From Prochlorococcus sp. AG-363-J23 (GTDB taxonomy: Bacteria; Cyanobacteriota; Cyanobacteriia; PCC-6307; Cyanobiaceae): a stretch of DNA of 48,466 bases. This document shows, one piece after another, positions 43,088 to 48,466 of this stretch. The notes below the pieces were generated by a model. The model was not told the DNA's origin, made no database searches, and saw only the letters and a program-made list of their open reading frames with translations. The first letter of the stretch is position 1; the number at the start of each line of letters is the position of its first letter. The stretch spans positions 1 through 48,466 of the forward strand of contig QCFN01000008.1 of assembly GCA_003280245.1 (NCBI GenBank), read 5' to 3'. The position numbers and the translations under genes were made by a program.

Positions 43088-43708
43088 TTATATATCATTA
43101 TTTGGTTTCATAGGGTTTTGCCGATCAATTCGCCAATATCCATACCAGTCTGGTTTGAATTCGTGCCTTTTAGAACGCGGTTCGGGATATAAGTATATTT
43201 CCCATTTGTTTTGAATAATTTGAAGTTTTTGGCATTCATCTATCTCAGCCAATTCTCGAATCTCTTTAATATCATCCTTATGTTTCATATATATCTTGTT
43301 AGACCATGCTGAGAGAGCAATTTTCTTTGCCTCTTTTTCGGATTCTGCAACTACAAGTCTAAACTGGTGTTGTTCAGCGAGCTGTTTAGGATCGTACCCA
43401 CCTAGGTTTACAAACCATAAATACTTCTCTGGGAATTTTTGAATTTTATTATTTTTAGTGTTTATTGGAATCAGGTCAACTTTGTAACCATCTATATTTC
43501 TTACTTCTAAATAACTATCAATATGCAGCCCATTTTGCAGGCCAAACCATTGATCTTTGAGAGTTGGTATTGCTTCTTCAATACTTTTTGCAGCAACCCA
43601 TCTAACATCATGTAGCTCAATATGAGCTGGTTTTAATCTTCCGCCAAGTACGACAATAAATAATTTTTCGTGTTGATTATTATTGGATATGGTTTTCTTG
43701 TTTTCCAT
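43088..43708 (-). CDS. DUF1543 protein
   Basis: A 206-residue soluble protein with a duplicated module: LFIVVLGGRLKPAHIELHDV, then a second copy LWFVNLGGYDPKQLAEQHQF near residue 115, which is the pattern of DUF1543. Function unknown; members are found in several proteobacteria and cyanobacteria. Start is ATG at 43708. Confidence 0.75.
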   Translation of the reverse strand: MENKKTISNNNQHEKLFIVVLGGRLKPAHIELHDVRWVAAKSIEEAIPTLKDQWFGLQNGLHIDSYLEVRNIDGYKVDLIPINTKNNKIQKFPEKYLWFVNLGGYDPKQLAEQHQFRLVVAESEKEAKKIALSAWSNKIYMKHKDDIKEIRELAEIDECQKLQIIQNKWEIYLYPEPRSKRHEFKPDWYGYWRIDRQNPMKPNNDI

Positions 43709-43828
43709 GTGATTTTTCTTATTCTAATTTAGTTTAATCTTAGTTGTTATTAGGAAATAATTGCCTTCTGATTATCTAGATTTTTCAAGTGTGATTACTT
43801 AAGTATCTAAATGATTTTAAATTCATGA

Positions 43829-44827
43829 TTAGGGGCTTAGTTCAAGCATTCTTTTTATTGGGAGTAATGCACTTTCTCTGAGGTTCTTCTCCATTTCTAT
43901 CTTAGGTTCCATATTATGAAGACACTTCCAGAGTTTTTCTAATGTATTTAAGCGCATGTATGGGCATGAATTACAGCTACATCCATCTATTCCAGGTACA
44001 TCAAAGAATTTCTTGTGTGGTACTTTTGTCCGCATTTGATGAAGAATTCCAGGTTCTGTAACAACAATAAATTCCTCAGAAGGACTCGTTTCTGCATAAT
44101 TAAGCAACTTGCTGGTTGAACCTATAAAATCTGATAGTTCTAGTAGATTTTCTTGGCATTCTGGATGAGCTATAACTTCTGCTTTTGGATGCTTTATTTT
44201 TAATTTTATTAGGGCTTCTTCACTAAATGTTTCATGAACTATGCAACTGCCAGGCCAGACTGTTAACTTTCTTCCACTTTGTTTTTGAACCCATCTACCT
44301 AGGTTTCTGTCAGGAGCAAAAAGTATATTTTTGTTAGGAGGGATTTGATTTATGAGTGAAACTGCATTACTGCTTGTACAAATTAGGTCACTTTGCGCTT
44401 TAACTGCAGCGGTGCAATTTATGTAGCTAACTACATAGTGATTTGGATATTTAGATTTAAATTTCGCAAACTCTTCAGAAGGGCAGTCATCTGCCAATGT
44501 GCATCCTGCATCTAGATCTGGTAGTAGAACAATCTTTTCAGGACAAAGTATTTTTGCTGTTTCTGCCATGAAGTGAACCCCACAGAAGACGATTACGTCT
44601 GCATTTGTTCCAGAGGCTTTTCTTGCTAACTCTAAAGAGTCTCCTATGTAGTCCGAGATATCTTGTATTTCAGGGTCTTGATAATAGTGAGCCAAAATTA
44701 TGGCATTACGCTTTTGTCGAAGGTTGTTTATCGCTTCCTGGAGCTCTTCCTTCCGTCGTGGAACTTGTGGAGCCGTCTCTTCGGTGGAAACAGCGGCCAT
44801 TTGACTTTTAGAGGGCAGAATGTACAT
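43829..44827 (-). CDS. nadA: Quinolinate synthase
   Basis: A 332-residue [4Fe-4S] enzyme of NAD biosynthesis that condenses iminoaspartate with dihydroxyacetone phosphate. The likely iron-sulfur ligands are Cys109 (DAGCTLADD), Cys195 (WPGSCIVHE) and one of Cys283-Cys288 ([10 protein letters not shown]). Start is ATG at 44827, divergent from the phosphoesterase gene with 11 bases between starts. NadB, which supplies iminoaspartate, is not in the window. Confidence 0.97.
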   Translation of the reverse strand: MYILPSKSQMAAVSTEETAPQVPRRKEELQEAINNLRQKRNAIILAHYYQDPEIQDISDYIGDSLELARKASGTNADVIVFCGVHFMAETAKILCPEKIVLLPDLDAGCTLADDCPSEEFAKFKSKYPNHYVVSYINCTAAVKAQSDLICTSSNAVSLINQIPPNKNILFAPDRNLGRWVQKQSGRKLTVWPGSCIVHETFSEEALIKLKIKHPKAEVIAHPECQENLLELSDFIGSTSKLLNYAETSPSEEFIVVTEPGILHQMRTKVPHKKFFDVPGIDGCSCNSCPYMRLNTLEKLWKCLHNMEPKIEMEKNLRESALLPIKRMLELSP

Positions 44828-44838
44828 AGCCTAGACAT

Positions 44839-45684
44839 ATGACCTCTAACACACTTCGAATTGCCATAGCTGGTGATCTTCATGGATCCTGGTGCGAGGA
44901 CGATCAAATTCTTCTGAGCAAGCTTCGACCAGATGCTGTTTTATTTGTAGGAGACCTTAGTGATGGTCATCTAGGAATCATTAATTTGATAAAAGGAATT
45001 GACTGCCCAACAGCGGTTATTCTCGGGAATCATGATCAAGGTAGAGATCAAACTGGGGAAACTTTACGTAAGCAAATCAGGACATTGGGTGAAATTCATT
45101 GTGCCTGGAGTTTCCGTGAATGGGATTTTCCTCCAGTGGCAATAGTGGGTGGGCGTCCATGCAGTTCAGGAGGTGGATTTAGACTATCGGGATCTGTACA
45201 AGCTGTTTTTGGTCCCTTAACACTTGAAAAATCTGTAGAGAGGATTGTTTCAGCTACTGAAAAAGCTCCGAAAGATTGGCCTCTAGTTTTACTTGCTCAT
45301 TCAGGTCCTGCAGGCTTGGGTTCCGAGGTAAATAGTCTTTGCGGACGAGATTGGAAAACCCCCGCTATAGACTGGGGTGATACCGATTTGGCTTTGGCCA
45401 TGAATCAAATTAGGAAAAGACGTGTTCCTGATTTGGTTGTTTTCGGCCATATGCATCACGCTCTTTACAGAGGTAGTGGATACCGAAAATCCTTTTATAA
45501 GGATATTTGGGGCACTTCTTTTCTAAATGCAGCATGTGTGCCTCGTAGAGGTTTAGATGAAAAAGGAAATGAAGTTTGTCATTTTTCCTGGATTGAATTC
45601 GTAGATAATAAATTGAAGTATGTTTCACATAGATGGTTTAGAAATGATGGAGTGCTTGCTTATGAGGATGTTCTCTTGACTTGA
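44839..45684 (+). CDS. Metallophosphoesterase (TIGR04168-like)
   Basis: A 281-residue calcineurin-like phosphoesterase. Dinuclear metal-site motifs are AIAGDLHGSWCEDD, VGDLSDGH, LGNHDQG, and the final FGHMHHAL. It resembles the cyanobacterial and plastid subgroup of unknown substrate, with a WSFREWDFPPVAIVGG segment. Start is ATG at 44839. Confidence 0.85.
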   Translation: MTSNTLRIAIAGDLHGSWCEDDQILLSKLRPDAVLFVGDLSDGHLGIINLIKGIDCPTAVILGNHDQGRDQTGETLRKQIRTLGEIHCAWSFREWDFPPVAIVGGRPCSSGGGFRLSGSVQAVFGPLTLEKSVERIVSATEKAPKDWPLVLLAHSGPAGLGSEVNSLCGRDWKTPAIDWGDTDLALAMNQIRKRRVPDLVVFGHMHHALYRGSGYRKSFYKDIWGTSFLNAACVPRRGLDEKGNEVCHFSWIEFVDNKLKYVSHRWFRNDGVLAYEDVLLT

Positions 45685-45745
45685 TATCTTATTACCAAGT
45701 TAACAGAATTGTTATTCAATCTGGTTTAAATAGAAATTATTTATA

Positions 45746-46546
45746 TTAATCTTTTGATTGCTTTTGAAAGGTTGCTTGTGCAAAAATATAAGCACTTATT
45801 ATGCCACCAACAAAACCCAAAGAATTTCTAATTAGGGGTAATATTTCCGTTGTTCTTGTTACTACTGGTGCTATTCCAAATACACCAAATAACATTGCCC
45901 AAAGCGGAGATAAAAGTAGCAGCCATGACCAAGCCACAATTTCTCCTTCTTTTCTAGGATAAGCTGAAAAACCTGCTATAAGTCCTCCTAGTATTGATGT
46001 CACAAGAGTTAATACCCACTGTTCTTTAGGTAGTCCTGGTACAACTTGGCATCCTCCTTTATCTAAACAAATTTCGACAGCATTTATTGTTCCTAGGATT
46101 GAGCCATCTTCTCCATAATCTTTCACATAAAATTGATTCCCATAGCGAGTTTGAAGTTCTACCCAGAAGAGGCGTGGCATTAGAGCATAATAAGCATCAC
46201 CTACATTAAAATTAAGGAGGTTCCCACCTCTAGGGTCGGCAATAACTAGGAGACTCTTCTCGTCTAAATTCCAAAAGTTTTTAACAGACAGTCCTGGGGT
46301 CCTCTCGTATTGGGTAAGCAATCTAATTTTCCAACCTGTTCGACTTTCTATATTAGTTAGCCTTTCTTCTAGGCTTATTCTTTGATTAGTACTTAGTGTT
46401 TTAGCTAGGTCAATTATTGGAGTGGGGTGATCAGGTAAAAGCTCTGGATTGTCATACGCAAAAGCTGGCATACAACACATAAGAGAAATTAGTATTACAA
46501 GAAGAGCTTGTAATGTGTTTTTTGCTGGCTCTGCTATTAAGGGCAC
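45746..46546 (-). CDS. TPM-domain membrane protein (TLP18.3-like)
   Basis: About 266 residues from the GTG at 46546 (another GTG at 46561 also fits). Longer starts would overlap the divergent methyltransferase gene. An N-terminal signal or anchor (ALLVILISLMCCMPAFA) is followed by the TPM domain (VKNFWNLDEKSLLVIADPRG region) and three C-terminal membrane segments. The TPM domain is that of the thylakoid lumen protein TLP18.3, implicated in photosystem II repair, and is seen in acid phosphatase-like roles. Here it probably faces the lumen or periplasm. Exact function unknown. Confidence 0.75.
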   Translation of the reverse strand: MPLIAEPAKNTLQALLVILISLMCCMPAFAYDNPELLPDHPTPIIDLAKTLSTNQRISLEERLTNIESRTGWKIRLLTQYERTPGLSVKNFWNLDEKSLLVIADPRGGNLLNFNVGDAYYALMPRLFWVELQTRYGNQFYVKDYGEDGSILGTINAVEICLDKGGCQVVPGLPKEQWVLTLVTSILGGLIAGFSAYPRKEGEIVAWSWLLLLSPLWAMLFGVFGIAPVVTRTTEILPLIRNSLGFVGGIISAYIFAQATFQKQSKD

Positions 46547-46571
46547 ATTTAGAAGAGGCACGTTCTGTCTA

Positions 46572-47777
46572 ATGGATACCCCAATCTCGTCATGTCCTGA
46601 TTGGTTGGTCAAAAGGCTTAAGGCTGTTGGTGGGAGCATAAGCTTCTACGAGTATATGGATTGGGCTCTAAATGATTCAGAACATGGAGCTTACTCAAAA
46701 GGTAAGCTTCAAATTGGAATCGAAGGGGATTTTGCTACATCAGCTTCTCTTGGTAATGATTTTGCATCGCTCCTAGCGGTTCAGGTTGCAGATTGGTTTA
46801 GGCAACTTCGTTTGTGTTTCGGAGATAGTCAACTTCTTTCATTGGTAGAGATTGGACCAGGTGAGGGTGATTTGGTTTTTGATCTTATTTCAGCTTTACA
46901 AGAGGATTTCTCTTGGTTAATTCCAAAAATGGAAGTTATTTTAGTTGAATCAAGTCCTTGTTTCCGCGAGAGACAAAAGAATCGTTTAGAGACACTTTCT
47001 AATGTATCTATCAGCTGGATGACTTTTGATCAACTAGCTAAGAAACCAATAATTGGTATTATGATAGCTAATGAGATGTTGGACGCACTTCCTGTTGATC
47101 GGTTTATATGGCATGATCAAAAGTTGTGGAGAGAGGGTGTTGAATTATCATGTACAAATGATAAGTATTTTTTGAATCTATCAAAACTTACTATTCCTGT
47201 GGAATTACAGAAATCTATAAACGAAGTTTGTAGTTCTATAGGGTTACAATTCCCTCCGGACAATGTTCATCAAAACTGGTCTAGTGAATGGCACAGTAAA
47301 TTGAAGGAGTGGTTTGCAAAGGCTTCTGCTTCTATGATAGCTGGTCCTATGTTAATTATTGATTATATGTTGCCATTTAATAGTTATTACAAAGCTTCTA
47401 GGCCCTCAGGCACGATAATTGCTTATAAGGGAAATATTGCTAGTGATAATGTTCTTTTAGATCCAGGAAATTGGGATATAACATCACATCTTTGTAAGGA
47501 AATAGTAGCCTTTTGGGCAGAACAAAATGGTTGGCTTCCTTTGGGGTCTATTAAGCAAGGTCAAGCTTTACTTGCGCTTGGTCTTTCTGAAAGACTTCAT
47601 ACTCTTCAGTTGTTGCCATCTTCTGAGATTGCCAAGGCTTTAAATTCCCGAGAAGCCCTCCTTAGGCTTGTTGATCCTCTTGCACTTGGTGAATTTCAGT
47701 GGATGGCATTTGAAACCAATAGTTCTAAAAGTCGATTAGGTTTAAGCTCTTTATTCTTAGAAGAGCCTATCAAATAA
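46572..47777 (+). CDS. MidA-like SAM-dependent methyltransferase (DUF185)
   Basis: 401 residues from the ATG at 46572; an ORF extension to 46449 adds unrelated residues that overlap the divergent gene. The N-terminus has [17 protein letters not shown], and the SAM site is [15 protein letters not shown], followed by [17 protein letters not shown]. This is the MidA/NDUFAF7 family, protein-arginine methyltransferases. In mitochondria the target is a complex I subunit; in cyanobacteria NDH-1 is a possible target, which is inference. Its stop is 8 bases inside the aroB gene of the opposite strand. Confidence 0.9.
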   Translation: MDTPISSCPDWLVKRLKAVGGSISFYEYMDWALNDSEHGAYSKGKLQIGIEGDFATSASLGNDFASLLAVQVADWFRQLRLCFGDSQLLSLVEIGPGEGDLVFDLISALQEDFSWLIPKMEVILVESSPCFRERQKNRLETLSNVSISWMTFDQLAKKPIIGIMIANEMLDALPVDRFIWHDQKLWREGVELSCTNDKYFLNLSKLTIPVELQKSINEVCSSIGLQFPPDNVHQNWSSEWHSKLKEWFAKASASMIAGPMLIIDYMLPFNSYYKASRPSGTIIAYKGNIASDNVLLDPGNWDITSHLCKEIVAFWAEQNGWLPLGSIKQGQALLALGLSERLHTLQLLPSSEIAKALNSREALLRLVDPLALGEFQWMAFETNSSKSRLGLSSLFLEEPIK

Positions 47778-48466
47778 GATTTATTAATGTTCTTTTGATT
47801 TCTTCTGTAGTGATGTCATCTCGTATTTCAACATTGCCAATTTTAGTCGGCAAAACAAATCTAATTTTTCCATTTATAATCTTTTTATCACTTTGAAGAC
47901 AATCTAATACTTCTTCGACCTTAATCTTAGGCCAGTCGGTAGGAAGACCGGCATTGATTATTAATTGTCTTTGTTTTTCAGCGTCTTCTTTCGTCCAGGA
48001 ATTTCTTATTACTGCAAGCTCACTAACTGCAACCATGCCCATGGCTACGGCTTCTCCATGTAACCATTTTCCATATCCCGATAGTGTTTCGATTACATGA
48101 CCAAATGTGTGTCCGTAATTAAGTGTAGCTCGCAAACCAATTTCTAGTTCATCGGCAGCTACAACTTTTGCTTTGGCTGTGACTGAACGCTCTATAATAT
48201 CCTCTAATAGATGTTGATTTAGGCCACATTTATTGTTAGAGTTTAATGAGTTTTCTAATATTTTAAATAATTGCCTATCTCCGATTACTCCATATTTAAT
48301 TACTTCAGCTATGCCAGCTTGGAATTCACGTTTGGGTAGTGTATTAAGTGTTGATGGGTCTATTAAGACAAGCTTGGGTTGGTGAAAGGCGCCTATAAGA
48401 TTTTTGCCTGCTCGATGATTGACGCCTGTCTTGCCTCCTATTGCTGCGTCTACCATTGCCAAGAGA
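47770..48466 (-). CDS. aroB: 3-Dehydroquinate synthase (C-terminal part)
   Basis: The last 232 codons of aroB, running off the right end of the window; the shikimate-pathway enzyme is about 360 residues. The metal site is visible in [14 protein letters not shown] (Glu), [12 protein letters not shown] (His) and [10 protein letters not shown] (His), and the nucleotide segment in [14 protein letters not shown]. Its end overlaps the convergent methyltransferase gene by 8 bases. Partial only because the window ends. Confidence 0.95.
   Translation of the reverse strand, partial: LLAMVDAAIGGKTGVNHRAGKNLIGAFHQPKLVLIDPSTLNTLPKREFQAGIAEVIKYGVIGDRQLFKILENSLNSNNKCGLNQHLLEDIIERSVTAKAKVVAADELEIGLRATLNYGHTFGHVIETLSGYGKWLHGEAVAMGMVAVSELAVIRNSWTKEDAEKQRQLIINAGLPTDWPKIKVEEVLDCLQSDKKIINGKIRFVLPTKIGNVEIRDDITTEEIKRTLINLI

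Noticed and set aside
46449-46571. N-terminal extension of the MidA-like gene and the overlapping extension of the TPM gene
   Set aside because: Both would overlap antisense; the ATG at 46572 and the GTG at 46546 give domain-consistent starts.
1-48466. rRNA, tmRNA, 6S RNA, RNase P RNA, signal recognition RNA
   Set aside because: No segment with their recognisable conserved elements was found; only one tRNA was seen.

Overview
The window reads as a low-GC (mid-to-upper 30s percent by eye) marine picocyanobacterial chromosome, most likely a low-light type Prochlorococcus. The basis is a relic of a Prochlorococcus-type Pcb chlorophyll-binding protein, a B12-dependent class II ribonucleotide reductase, very compact gene packing with many tiny ORFs and weak Shine-Dalgarno signals, a CPP1/DUF3353-type protein, and two SynFtn-like ferritins. 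Strain-level assignment is not possible from sequence alone.

Layout. 1-5 kb: small conserved cyanobacterial proteins, a PPC(DUF296)-glutaredoxin fusion, a GNAT enzyme, an SDR protein, endonuclease III and a VTT-type membrane protein. 5.3-14.7 kb: an iron-related block with two paralogous Crp/Fnr-type regulators (one lacking a usable start and carrying an in-frame amber codon), a FutC/FbpC-type ferric-iron ATPase, two ferritins, a 44-residue Cys/Lys-rich miniprotein, a decayed pcb gene, a peroxiredoxin-like protein, flavodoxin, a 38-residue membrane miniprotein and a Rieske oxygenase. 15-17.3 kb: a glutamine amidotransferase and exported or lumenal small proteins. 17.4-24.7 kb: an accessory island beginning at tRNA-Ser(UGA), with a tyrosine recombinase, decayed phage-like ORFs, a low-GC radical-SAM gene that appears inserted into a higher-GC gene, a methyltransferase and several tiny ORFs. 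24.8-48.5 kb: core genome, with nrdJ, prfC, the CPP1-like protein, hslO, an ABC ATPase, DUF3531, rsmE, a DUF92/VTE6-like protein, an SGNH hydrolase, phnD-phnC-phnE, aspC, a family 4 uracil-DNA glycosylase, ispG, a ctp protease, a DUF1543 protein, nadA, a phosphoesterase, a TPM-domain protein, a MidA-like methyltransferase and a truncated aroB.

How the genes work together. The iron block joins uptake (FutC without FutA/FutB in view), storage (two ferritins), sparing (flavodoxin in place of ferredoxin) and a lost light-harvesting protein of the iron-stress class, with two regulators that may control it. Several palindromes sit in its promoter regions. The phosphonate-type ABC transporter is a complete three-gene operon. 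The island shows recombinase-driven gain followed by decay. The strongest new observations are the pcb relic, the interrupted Crp paralogue, unannotated Cys-rich and membrane miniproteins beside ferritin and flavodoxin, the radical-SAM cassette splitting a GC-rich gene, and several long perfect palindromes, one of which buries a start codon.
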